Assembly: GCA_021839785.1 (NCBI GenBank)
Contig: JAKCAB010000455.1
Coordinates: 1 to 6,867, forward strand
Direction of reading: 5' to 3'
From: a bacterium
GTDB taxonomy: Bacteria; Verrucomicrobiota; Verrucomicrobiae; Limisphaerales; J093
DNA: 6,867 bases
How positions within the stretch are numbered: position 1 is the first letter of the stretch; each line of letters begins with the position of its first letter. Shown here piece by piece: positions 1 through 6,637 of the stretch. Below the pieces are notes generated by a model. That model was not told the origin of the DNA. It made no database searches and saw nothing but the letters and a program-made list of their open reading frames with translations. Made by a program: the position numbers and the translations under genes.

Positions 1-42
1 GGGCGCGCCCTGACCCGCTCCGCTGATCCCGTAAACTCTGCG

Positions 43-80
43 ATGAAAAAGACCGCCCTCCCGGCGGTCTTTTTCATTTT
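43..80 (+). terminator. Intrinsic terminator, probably bidirectional
   Basis: A perfect 15-bp inverted repeat (ATGAAAAAGACCGCC at 43-57, its reverse complement at 63-77) encloses a 5-nt loop. The GC-rich core (51-57/63-69) is followed by five T residues, then CATTTT, and is preceded by five A residues, so it could terminate transcription from either side. It lies upstream of the gene at 222 and most likely ends a plus-strand gene lying mostly left of the window. Possible ends of that gene are TGA at 11-13 or 24-26, but too little is visible to choose. Confidence 0.82.
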
Positions 81-221
81 CAGCGACCACCCCATTCGGG
101 TCGAAATCCAAACCGCCAGCGAGGCCACAGGCGGTCAGGAGCTTGAATCGCGCGCGCGCGACCCGCGTCGATAGGTCGTGGAATCTACTGGATTCGATGG
201 TGTTTCGATCACGACACGACG

Positions 222-1295
222 ATGAAACGACTGCTCCTTTTTGCGCTGGGCCTCTGTTGGCTGATGGTTTCGCCTGAAGTTCGTGCCGCCGCACCTGGGT
301 GGCCGGCCAGCGTGGACCAATCTCTCGCGCGCGCCGGCACGAACCGCGTCGCCCTCGAGGCGGCGTTGACCGGCATTCCGGCCGCGCAGCGCGACGCGAT
401 GCAGTTCCTGGTGGAAAACATGCCTGGACGTGATCTCCAAACGCTCTCGGCGGCCTACCTGCTGGAAAACGTCGCCCTGGCCGGGCAGGCACTGGCCGAG
501 GCGCCGTGGCGGGACCGCATTTCGCGCGAGCTGTTCCTGAACGACGTCTTGCCTTACGCCTCCGTGAACGAGCGGCGCGATGCCTGGCGGAAAGAACTTC
601 ACGACAAGTGCGCGCCGTTGGTGAAGGACTGCCGGTCGCCGGGCGAGGCGGCGTGCCGACTCAACGAGCGCCTGTTTCCGTTGGTGAAAGTGAGATACTC
701 GACCCAGCGCCGGCGCGCCGATCAGGGACCGCTCGAAACGATGGAAACCGGTCTCGCTTCCTGCACCGGCCTCTCGATTTTGCTCATCGACGCCTGCCGG
801 TCAGTGGGCGTGCCGGCGCGCCTGGTGGGCATCCCGAGTTGGGTGGACAAACGCGGCAACCATACCTGGGTCGAGGTTTGGGACGGCGACTGGCATTTCC
901 TCGGCGCCGCCGAGCCGGACCCCAACGGCCTGGACCACGGCTGGTTCATCGGCGATGCCTCGCGGGCGATCCGCGACTCGCGCGAACACGCCATTTACGC
1001 GAGCAGCTTCCGCCCCACCGGCCTGAGCTTTCCGCTGGTCTGGGCGCCGCGCGCGAATTACGTGAACGCCGTCAACGTGACCGACCGCTACACGCGCAAG
1101 GCCACCCCGCCTGATCCGGACAAGACGCGTTTGCTCGTGACCGTGCGGGATCTTGTCACCGGCCGGCGCGTGGCGGCGAGCGTCCAGGTGCTCGATCCGG
1201 CGGACGCCGCGTTTCTCCTCGAAGGCACCAGCCGGGACGACAAGTTCGACACCAACGACCTGCTCGAATCCGCCGTGACGCGCCGCCATGCCTAG
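222..1295 (+). CDS. Exported transglutaminase-like domain protein (N-terminal part of an interrupted gene)
   Basis: This 357-residue frame opens with a signal peptide (MKRLLL, hydrophobic core, likely cut after VRA at residue 22), so the product should leave the cytoplasm. Residues about 140-245 form a transglutaminase-like papain fold. Cys181 (ASCTG) is the expected nucleophile, His214 (GNHTW) the catalytic His, and the acidic residue after the final strand is Glu231 or Asp233 (AAEPDPN). Such domains act as peptidases or amide-crosslinking enzymes; the substrate cannot be read here. Residues from about 302 begin a small beta domain resembling carboxypeptidase-regulatory modules, which is cut by the TAG stop. 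The same frame continues open into the hydrolase region, so this is probably the front half of one 810-codon gene. The ATG at 222 is chosen because it gives a proper signal peptide; no Shine-Dalgarno precedes it. Confidence 0.87.
   Translation: MKRLLLFALGLCWLMVSPEVRAAAPGWPASVDQSLARAGTNRVALEAALTGIPAAQRDAMQFLVENMPGRDLQTLSAAYLLENVALAGQALAEAPWRDRISRELFLNDVLPYASVNERRDAWRKELHDKCAPLVKDCRSPGEAACRLNERLFPLVKVRYSTQRRRADQGPLETMETGLASCTGLSILLIDACRSVGVPARLVGIPSWVDKRGNHTWVEVWDGDWHFLGAAEPDPNGLDHGWFIGDASRAIRDSREHAIYASSFRPTGLSFPLVWAPRANYVNAVNVTDRYTRKATPPDPDKTRLLVTVRDLVTGRRVAASVQVLDPADAAFLLEGTSRDDKFDTNDLLESAVTRRHA
1293..1295 (+). other. In-frame TAG interrupting one 222-2654 gene
   Basis: Codon 358 of the frame starting at 222 is TAG. 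The next in-frame stop is not reached until the TGA at 2652-2654, and the translation resumes directly as LVEAQFDGRQTRAEF, which reads as the continuation of the beta domain begun before the stop. Replacing TAG by a Tyr codon (TAC or TAT, one base away) gives RRHAYLVEAQ, a plausible beta-strand. The simplest reading is a recent nonsense mutation or a base error in the assembly. The base after the stop is C, a context often leaky in bacteria, so low-level readthrough is possible but unproven. Confidence 0.8.
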
Positions 1296-1364
1296 CTCGT
1301 CGAAGCGCAGTTCGACGGCCGCCAGACGCGAGCCGAATTTGCCGGCGCCACGAACGCGACGGCC

Positions 1365-2654
1365 GTGGTGATCCTGAACCTGGAAGCGCCGCCTGCGAAG
1401 TCTTCAACCCAGCCGGAGTCGCTCACCAAGCCGGAGGCGAAGGCCAGTGCCGCGTCGGCGGGGCTGAAAAGCAAACTCTCGCGTGGCCAGGAAACGAAGT
1501 TGCGCGCCGCGCTCGACGCGTACTTTGCCGCGCCGGCCAACCAACGAGCGGATTGGAAGTTCGCGCCAGCGCTCGACAAGATGCTGGCCAGGGACGAGGC
1601 CACCGTGCGCCGCATTGCCTGGGCAGCCTTTTGCGCGGCGCCGGTGCATGGCGGGTTGCGGACGGATTTCGACGCCCAGCAAGTCCGGTTCGAAAAGTGC
1701 CTGAGTCCTTACACGGTGAAGACGGTCGGGCAGCGCCCCGAAGGCGGTTGGGCGCTGTTCATCGCCATGCATGGCGGCGGCAATGCGCCCCAGCGCGTGA
1801 ACGACCAGCAGTGGCGCGTGATGCAGAGCTACTACCACGACCTGGATTCCGTGCCGGGCTACCTCTACGTGGCCTTGCGCGCGCCGAACGACACCTGGAA
1901 CGGCTTTTACGATAATTACGTCTATCCGCTCGTCGCCAACCTGATCGACCAGTTCCTGCTCTTCGCGCACGTGGACCCGGACAAGGTGTTCATCATGGGG
2001 TATTCGCACGGTGGCTACGGCGCGTTTGCCATCGGGCCAAAGATGCCGGACCGCTTCGCCGCCATTCACGCCTCGGCCGCGGCGCCCACCGACGGCGAGA
2101 CTTCGGCGAAGACGCTCCGCAACACCGTTTTCACCTACATGATCGGCGAGAAAGACCTCGCCTACGGCCGGCTCCCGCGCTGCCAGGCCTTTGACAAGCA
2201 AATCCGCGAGCTGCGCGGCGACCGGCAGGACATCTACCCGGTCACGATGGAACTCATTGCCGGCAACGGCCACACCGGCTTGCCCGACCGCGACAAGATC
2301 AAGGGCATGTATCCGGCGGTGCGCAACCCGGTGCCGCGGGAGCTGACCTGGGAACTCACCGACCCGGTCATCCACGACTTCTTCTGGCTCGAAGTGCCGC
2401 AGCCGGGCAAGCAACAGGAGATCGACGCGACCTGCCGGGACAACCACGTCACCGTCACCACCAAAGGCATCGCCGCCGCCAGCGTGCTCCTGGACGGCCG
2501 GTTGGTGGACTGGCGGAAGTCCGTGGTCTTCGAAGTCAACGGTCGGGTGGAGACGATGCGGCTCCGCCCCAGCCTGCGGACCTTGTGCGAAACGCTCAGC
2601 GCACGCGGCGACCCCGGCTTGGCCTTTGCCTGCAAGGTGAAGCTGGCGCTGTGA
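1365..2654 (+). CDS. Alpha/beta hydrolase domain (C-terminal part of the interrupted gene)
   Basis: The region carries a serine-hydrolase domain of the dienelactone hydrolase/prolyl oligopeptidase/PHB-depolymerase-like type. Numbering from the GTG at 1365, there is an oxyanion-hole strand (MHGGGN, 135-140), a nucleophile elbow GYSHGG with Ser214, an acid at Asp264 (GEKDLAYG) and the catalytic His303 (GNGHTGL). The triad therefore looks complete and active in sequence. Residues about 350-429 form a beta-rich tail. The GTG at 1365 is only the first permitted start: it has no ribosome site, no signal peptide follows, and it falls inside the small beta domain. The true start is almost certainly the ATG at 222 in the same frame, making this the second enzyme of a transglutaminase-hydrolase fusion. 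If the TAG at 1293 is real, this half is probably not made, or is made only by readthrough. Confidence 0.82.
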   Translation: MVILNLEAPPAKSSTQPESLTKPEAKASAASAGLKSKLSRGQETKLRAALDAYFAAPANQRADWKFAPALDKMLARDEATVRRIAWAAFCAAPVHGGLRTDFDAQQVRFEKCLSPYTVKTVGQRPEGGWALFIAMHGGGNAPQRVNDQQWRVMQSYYHDLDSVPGYLYVALRAPNDTWNGFYDNYVYPLVANLIDQFLLFAHVDPDKVFIMGYSHGGYGAFAIGPKMPDRFAAIHASAAAPTDGETSAKTLRNTVFTYMIGEKDLAYGRLPRCQAFDKQIRELRGDRQDIYPVTMELIAGNGHTGLPDRDKIKGMYPAVRNPVPRELTWELTDPVIHDFFWLEVPQPGKQQEIDATCRDNHVTVTTKGIAAASVLLDGRLVDWRKSVVFEVNGRVETMRLRPSLRTLCETLSARGDPGLAFACKVKLAL

Positions 2655-2978
2655 ACAAGTGCGGTTGTGCGACCGAAATTGCCGCCAACGGTGCTTCGTT
2701 CTCTCTGCACTTGCGACGCTTTGCGTTTCTCCTACGTCGGTCATTCGCGCCAGCGTTTGGAGTGCGCGCGCTTGAGCGCCGCTTTGAATTCCGCCGAGCG
2801 CGTGGTCCTCAGCCAAAGCGCCGGTAAACCGGACGCACTCCAAACGCTTCGCGACTGCGTTGCGCCAGCATGCCTCAACCGCCCCTTCTCAATCCTTCCG
2901 TCTTCTGCGGACTTCGCCGCGCGATGCGCGGTTCGCACTTTGCCGCGTCGTTGCTAAGCTCACGCCCATGCTTGACGT
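2655..2978. other. Non-coding spacer after the hydrolase gene
   Basis: I see no believable gene here. The short open frames on both strands have low-complexity Arg/Ala/Ser-rich products typical of GC-rich non-coding DNA, with no ribosome sites or recognisable motifs. Its one clear content is the cloverleaf element at 2752-2848. No strong T-tailed terminator follows the TGA at 2654; the cloverleaf's long outer stem could serve as one, but it has no T-run. Confidence 0.55.
2752..2848. repeat. Cloverleaf-forming palindromic element
   Basis: A perfect 15-bp inverted repeat (AGCGTTTGGAGTGCG, 2752-2766; complement at 2834-2848) encloses three further hairpins placed almost back to back. These are GCGC-TTGA-GCGC (2768-2779), a 7-bp CGCTTTG/CAAAGCG stem (2780-2786/2814-2820) with a 27-nt loop, and CCGG-TAAA-CCGG (2821-2832). 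Only one base is unpaired on each side of the junction (2767, 2833). The outer stem can be extended by TCGCG/CGCGA (2745-2749/2850-2854) across a small bulge. It sits between genes with no open frame of note. The shape suggests a non-autonomous mobile palindrome (REP/MITE-like) of the kind scattered through PVC genomes. That class assignment is inference; the pairing is read directly. Confidence 0.62.
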
Positions 2979-3158
2979 GCTGCGCGCGGCGTGGCCGACC
3001 GCGTGGTCTTCTTCGACGGCGGCCATGTGGCCGAATCGGGTCCGCCGGAACAGCTCTTCAGCGCGCCCCAGCACCCGCGCACGCGGGAGTTTCTGCGCCG
3101 GAGCGCCGGCATCCTCGCCGGCTTTCCGCCGGGCACGCACGCACCAGGGAGTGGTTGA
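2979..3158 (+). pseudogene. C-terminal remnant of a polar amino-acid ABC transporter ATPase (GlnQ-like)
   Basis: Read from 2979 in the frame ending at TGA 3156-3158, the translation contains GVADRVVFFDGGHVAESG, then PPEQLFSAPQHPRTREFLRR. This matches the well-known C-terminal signature of GlnQ/HisP/ArtP-type ATPases (VADRV.FMDGG.I.E.GPPEE.F..P...RT..FL). The frame is closed upstream by TGA at 2973-2975. No Walker A, ABC signature (LSGGQ) or Walker B/D-loop is visible nearby in any frame, and there is no start codon. About 40 of the usual 240-250 residues survive, so the gene is dead. After FLRR (ending at 3101) a normal protein would stop within a few residues. Here the frame runs on for 18 unrelated residues (SAGILAGFPPG...), beginning with a GC-rich hairpin that may have replaced the native end. 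No permease or binding-protein gene lies beside it. Confidence 0.7.
3105..3122. repeat. Short GC-rich hairpin at the end of the ATPase remnant
   Basis: GCCGGC-ATCCTC-GCCGGC forms a perfect 6-bp stem with a 6-nt loop. It starts just where homology to the ATPase C-terminus ends (after 3101). It may be the first arm of a REP-type dispersed palindrome. There is no T-run, so a terminator is unlikely. With one copy in view, this is only a suggestion. Confidence 0.3.
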
Positions 3159-3263
3159 GCAAGACTGTCGTGCGGTGAGCCGGTGCGGTGGCTGGGCGCG
3201 CGGCCGTTTCCACCGCGGACGCGCGAAGCGGTTTCCCGCGCCTTGAAGTGAATGACAACGGCC

Positions 3264-3293
3264 TTGCCTCGGTCTAAGGCCGGGAAATAGCAT
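3264..3293 (+). promoter_or_regulatory. Possible promoter for the heme-binding propeller gene
   Basis: TTGCCT (3264-3269) and TAGCAT (3288-3293), 18 bp apart, are weak matches to -35 and -10 boxes. They lie at the edge of the only AT-rich stretch in this spacer (about 3284-3310), giving a leader of roughly 25 nt before the ATG at 3324. A 7-bp stem CGGCCTT/AAGGCCG (3259-3265/3276-3282) overlaps the -35 box. A small GGGT-AA-ACCC palindrome (3314-3323) occupies the place where a Shine-Dalgarno would be, and no AGGAGG-like site is present. Confidence 0.25.
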
Positions 3294-3323
3294 TCATTTC
3301 AAAATTGCATCACGGGTAAACCC

Positions 3324-6320
3324 ATGGAACGACGACATTCTGGCAGACCGGCCCTCTGGTTGGTGATCCTCCCCGCCCTTGCGCTTCAACTCGCCGCCGC
3401 CACCCCCGAGTGGATCTGGCATCCGAACGACGGCAAGCCGCCCGGCGATGGCGAGGTTCGGTACTTCCGCAAGACCTTCACCGTGGACGGGCCAGTGAAA
3501 GAGGCGATGTTGACCGCCACGGCGGACAACGCGATGGCGGCGTACCTGAACGGCGTCTGGGTGACGGCGAGCACCAGTTGGGAGAGCGCCGCGCGCGCGA
3601 AGGTGGCGAAGCAGCTTCATGCCGGACCGAACGTGCTCGCCATTCGCGCCGAGAACGAAGGTGGCGCCGCCGGCCTCATCGCGCGCCTCGAAATCAAGTT
3701 CGCCGACGGCCACCGGCGGGTGGTCGTGAGCGACGCCACCTGGCTGGCGGGCGCGCAGGAAGCGCCGAACTGGAGCCAGGCCGATTTTCAACCGACCGGT
3801 TGGGTCGCTGCGAAGAACCTGGGCGCGCTCGGCGTGGCGCCTTGGGGCAACGTCTTCGCGGCCAAGACGGCCACCCCGGCGGAATCGCTCACGGTTTTGA
3901 AGGACTTCAAAGTCGAGCTGGTCCACTCGGCGGAGACCGGCGAAGGCTCTTGGATTTCGATGACCATCGACGATCGCGGCCGGCTGATCGTGTCGCCGCA
4001 GGACGATGCCCAGCCGCTCCTGCGCATTGCGCTCACTGACGCCGGGCAGATCGCCAAGATCGAGCCGATCCCGGCGCCGATCCACCAAGCGATGGGATTG
4101 CTCTACGCACACGACAGCCTGTACGCGAATGCCCACGGCCCGCAAGGCACCGGCCTTTACCGGTTGATCGACGCAAACCACAACGATCAATTCGACTGGG
4201 ACGAGGTCGCGTTCCTGAAGCACTTCCCCGGCGAGGGCGAGCACGGTTACCACGCGGTGGTCGAAGGTCCGGATGGCATGATTTACGTCATCAACGGTAA
4301 TCACACCAAGCTGCCGGCCGGCCTGTCGCCGAACTCGCCCCACCAGCATTATGCCGAGGACTTTCTATTGCCGCGGCAATGGGATGCCAACGGCCACGCG
4401 GTGGGCGTGATGGCGCCCGGCGGCCAGGTCTTTCGCGCCGATCCGGCGGGCAAAAACTGGGAGTTGATGCTCGCCGGCTTCCGCAACGCGTACGACTTCG
4501 CCTTCAACGCTGACGGCGAGATGTTCACCTTCGACTCGGACATGGAGTGGGACTGGGGCCTGCCGTGGTATCGGCCGATCCGCATTTGCCACTGCGTGGT
4601 CGGCGCGGAGTTTGGCTGGCGCTCCGGCACCAGCAAATGGCCGGTCTGGTATCCGGACAGCCTGCCACCGGTGGTGAACGTGGGGATTGGATCGCCGACG
4701 GGCGTGAAATTCGGCACCGGCGCGAAATTCCCGGCGCGCTATCAACGCGCCCTTTATGCGCTCGACTGGACTTACGGCCGCATCCTTGCGGTTCACCTGC
4801 AACCGCAAGGCGCCACCTACACGGGCGATTTCGAGGAATTGGTGCGGGGCAAGCCGCTGAACGTGACGGACGTCGAGATCGGCCATGACGGGGCGATGTA
4901 TTTCATCACCGGCGGGCGCGGGACGCAGTCCGGCCTTTATCGCGTGAGCTACGTGGGTAACGAATCGACCGCCCCGGCGAACCTGCACGACCGTCAAGGC
5001 GAGCAGGTCCGCGCCTTGCGGCACAAGCTGGAATCCTTCGCCGGCCACACTGATCCGGCCGCGCTCGATATTGCCTGGCCGCACTTGAACGATCCCGACC
5101 GCTGGATTCGCTACGCCGCGCGCATTGCTGTCGAAAGCCAACCGGTGGCCCAGTGGGCCCAGCGCGCGTTGGATGAAGAACGGCCTGACGCGTCGATCAC
5201 CGCCCTCCTCGCGCTGGCGCGTTGCGGTGGAAAGGAACTCCAGACCGATCTGCTGATGAGCCTGCAGCGCCTCACGAACGTATCGCTTACCGAGGAACAA
5301 GAGCTTGCCGCGCTGCGTGTGTTGGAACTCGCGTTCATCCGCATGGGACCGCCCGGCGAGGAAGTCCGCAACGCCGTGATCAGCGCGCTTTCGCCGCTTT
5401 ACCCGGCCGATTCCGTGCGGCTCAACCGCGAGCTGAGCCAGTTGCTGATCTACCTCGAAGCGCCCGACGTGGTGCCGAAGACGCTGAGCTTGCTGGCCAA
5501 GGCGCCGACGCTCGAAGAACAGGTCCACTACGTCTTCCACCTGCGCACACTCAAGCACGGTTGGACGATGGCCGAACGGCAGGAGTATTTCCACTGGATG
5601 AACCGCATCCGCTCCGGCGGCGCGCATCCGCCCGAACTGCTGCGCTGGTTCGCGGAGGCCGGCCGGCCTTACAGCAACGGCGCCAGCTTCGACAAATACG
5701 TCAACAACTTCCGCAAGGACGCCGTGGCCACGCTTACGCCGGCTGAACTGGCGGCGTTGAAACCGATCCTCGTCGGCAGCGCCATTGCCTCCATCCCGGC
5801 CGCGACCAACCGCGTCTTTGTCAAGGAATGGACCGTGGACGACCTCGCGCCCGCGCTGGCCGAAACGACCACCGGCCGCTCGTTCGCCCGCGGCAAACAG
5901 ACCTTCCGCGACGCGCAGTGCATCGTCTGCCACCGGTTCGGCGACGAAGGCGGGTCGGTCGGTCCGGACCTGACGGCGGTGGCGTGGCGTTTCAGCCGGC
6001 AGGATTTGTTGGAAAACATCATCCTGCCCTCGAAGGTGGTTTCGGATCAGTACCAGAACACGACCTTCGCGCTTAAGGACGGCGACGATTTGACCGGCCG
6101 CGTCATCGACGAAGACCAGGACAAGTACGTGCTCGTCACCAACGCGCTGACGGGCGAGCAGAAGGAACTGAAGAAGACAGACGTGGTCTCCAGCACCGCG
6201 TCCAAGCTCTCGCCGATGCCGGAAGGCTTGGTGAACATCCTGACCAAAGACGACATCCTCGACCTGATCGCCTATCTCGAATCTGGCGGGAATCGGCAAG
6301 TTGCGGCCTTCAAGCCGTAG
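3324..6320 (+). CDS. Secreted PVC-type heme-binding beta-propeller protein (dehydrogenase-like, CxxCH)
   Basis: This intact 998-residue protein has several domains in order. A signal peptide (1-26, cut at AAA|TPE) is followed by a jelly-roll domain (about 28-175; YFRKTF, YLNGVW, GPNVLAIRAEN) like the carbohydrate-binding modules of rhamnosidases. A beta-propeller (about 188-547) follows, of the sugar/sorbosone dehydrogenase-like 'membrane-bound dehydrogenase' family. It contains a perfect EF-hand-type calcium loop (Asp283 to Glu294, DANHNDQFDWDE). Helical HEAT-like repeats occupy about 555-830. The C-terminal cytochrome c domain (about 850-990) has CIVCH, with Cys866 and Cys869 for covalent heme and His870 as axial ligand; Met965 (SPMPEG) is the likely second ligand. 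It should act outside the cytoplasm, probably oxidising a sugar-like substrate and passing electrons through the heme. Substrate and cofactor cannot be deduced. Length and order are normal for these PVC families. It seems to be transcribed alone. Confidence 0.93.
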   Translation: MERRHSGRPALWLVILPALALQLAAATPEWIWHPNDGKPPGDGEVRYFRKTFTVDGPVKEAMLTATADNAMAAYLNGVWVTASTSWESAARAKVAKQLHAGPNVLAIRAENEGGAAGLIARLEIKFADGHRRVVVSDATWLAGAQEAPNWSQADFQPTGWVAAKNLGALGVAPWGNVFAAKTATPAESLTVLKDFKVELVHSAETGEGSWISMTIDDRGRLIVSPQDDAQPLLRIALTDAGQIAKIEPIPAPIHQAMGLLYAHDSLYANAHGPQGTGLYRLIDANHNDQFDWDEVAFLKHFPGEGEHGYHAVVEGPDGMIYVINGNHTKLPAGLSPNSPHQHYAEDFLLPRQWDANGHAVGVMAPGGQVFRADPAGKNWELMLAGFRNAYDFAFNADGEMFTFDSDMEWDWGLPWYRPIRICHCVVGAEFGWRSGTSKWPVWYPDSLPPVVNVGIGSPTGVKFGTGAKFPARYQRALYALDWTYGRILAVHLQPQGATYTGDFEELVRGKPLNVTDVEIGHDGAMYFITGGRGTQSGLYRVSYVGNESTAPANLHDRQGEQVRALRHKLESFAGHTDPAALDIAWPHLNDPDRWIRYAARIAVESQPVAQWAQRALDEERPDASITALLALARCGGKELQTDLLMSLQRLTNVSLTEEQELAALRVLELAFIRMGPPGEEVRNAVISALSPLYPADSVRLNRELSQLLIYLEAPDVVPKTLSLLAKAPTLEEQVHYVFHLRTLKHGWTMAERQEYFHWMNRIRSGGAHPPELLRWFAEAGRPYSNGASFDKYVNNFRKDAVATLTPAELAALKPILVGSAIASIPAATNRVFVKEWTVDDLAPALAETTTGRSFARGKQTFRDAQCIVCHRFGDEGGSVGPDLTAVAWRFSRQDLLENIILPSKVVSDQYQNTTFALKDGDDLTGRVIDEDQDKYVLVTNALTGEQKELKKTDVVSSTASKLSPMPEGLVNILTKDDILDLIAYLESGGNRQVAAFKP

Positions 6321-6338
6321 GCCCTTGCCCGTCGAATC

Positions 6339-6525
6339 CTGAGTTCCGAATTGGCCCTCTGTGCCTCCGCGTCTCTGGGGTGTTCTTATGGTGGGGCGAG
6401 ACTCCGTCGAGCCCTGCAGTTTCAGCCACAGAGGCACTGAGGCCAGGAGTCTGTATTTGGAAACCAGGAAAGCAGGAATTCAGAAACCGCTCCACCGAAT
6501 TCCAGAGTTTCTGGGTTCCGAATTG
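6339..6525. repeat. Intergenic repeat-like element with 15-bp direct repeats at its ends
   Basis: CTGAGTTCCGAATTG (6339-6353) and CTGGGTTCCGAATTG (6511-6525) match at 14 of 15 positions and bound a 187-bp segment. Inside, GGCC plus CTCTGTGCCTCCGCG (6353-6371) pairs imperfectly with 6427-6444 (CACAGAGGCACTGAGG, CC), with one bulge and three mismatches. A second short inverted repeat, CAGAAAC/GTTTCTG (6481-6487/6507-6513), lies near the right end. GAATTC occurs twice (6477-6482, 6497-6502). Base composition is visibly less GC-rich than the genes around it. I find no credible gene. The direct repeats could be target duplications of an inserted element or internal repeats of it. Confidence 0.5.
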
Positions 6526-6536
6526 AGCAGGCAAAC

Positions 6537-6637
6537 TCGAACTTCCGTCGTCGCTTTCGAGCCGCGCCCCAAACCCGTTCAGGATCGCTGCCAGATGGGC
6601 TTTGCGTTGCTCCGTTGCGAAGCGCCGCCAAGTCCAT
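6537..6637 (-). pseudogene. Possible truncated 5' end of a partner gene downstream of the HEPN gene
   Basis: On the minus strand an ATG (6637-6635) directly follows the HEPN stop codon. Its own frame is uninformative. The frame shifted by one (TGG at 6636-6634 onward) reads RRFATEQRKAHLAAILNGF and then GARLESDD, which looks like a genuine amphipathic N-terminal helix. It resembles the helix that precedes the catalytic GS motif in MNT-type nucleotidyltransferases. The reading runs into the repeat element within a few codons and no GS..D.D motif follows. A frameshift near 6628 would join it to the ATG. The partner identity is inferred mainly from the HEPN neighbour and is weak. Confidence 0.25.

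Noticed and set aside
149..160. (CG)6 tract upstream of the first gene, possible Z-DNA or regulatory site
   Set aside because: A 12-bp CG run is expected now and then at this GC content and has no recognisable link to promoter elements.
1293..1295. Genome-wide recoding of TAG as a sense codon
   Set aside because: The propeller gene ends in TAG at 6318-6320 right after its expected C-terminus, so TAG serves as a normal stop here.
1404..2843. 479-codon open frame on the minus strand
   Set aside because: It lies antisense to the hydrolase region, whose plus-strand motifs are unmistakable, and its product is Arg/Val/His-rich without motifs. Long antisense frames are common opposite GC-rich genes.
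2752..2848. tRNA gene or integron attC site
   Set aside because: The outer stem is 15 bp, far longer than a tRNA acceptor stem, and there is no anticodon arm of the right size. The arms lack the GTTRRRY/RYYYAAC boxes of attC.
3294..4349. 351-codon open frame on the minus strand
   Set aside because: It is also antisense to the start of the propeller gene, with no start signal and a compositionally biased product.
4587..4595. Cys-His-Cys (residues 422-424) as a second heme or metal site
   Set aside because: The spacing is CHC, not CxxCH, and RxxHxxxGxxFGWR is a usual propeller motif of the family, so no second heme is supported.
4365..6437. 690-codon open frame on the minus strand
   Set aside because: It is antisense to the heme-binding propeller gene. 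The frame is open because of GC-rich third positions, and the product shows no recognisable domain or signal peptide.
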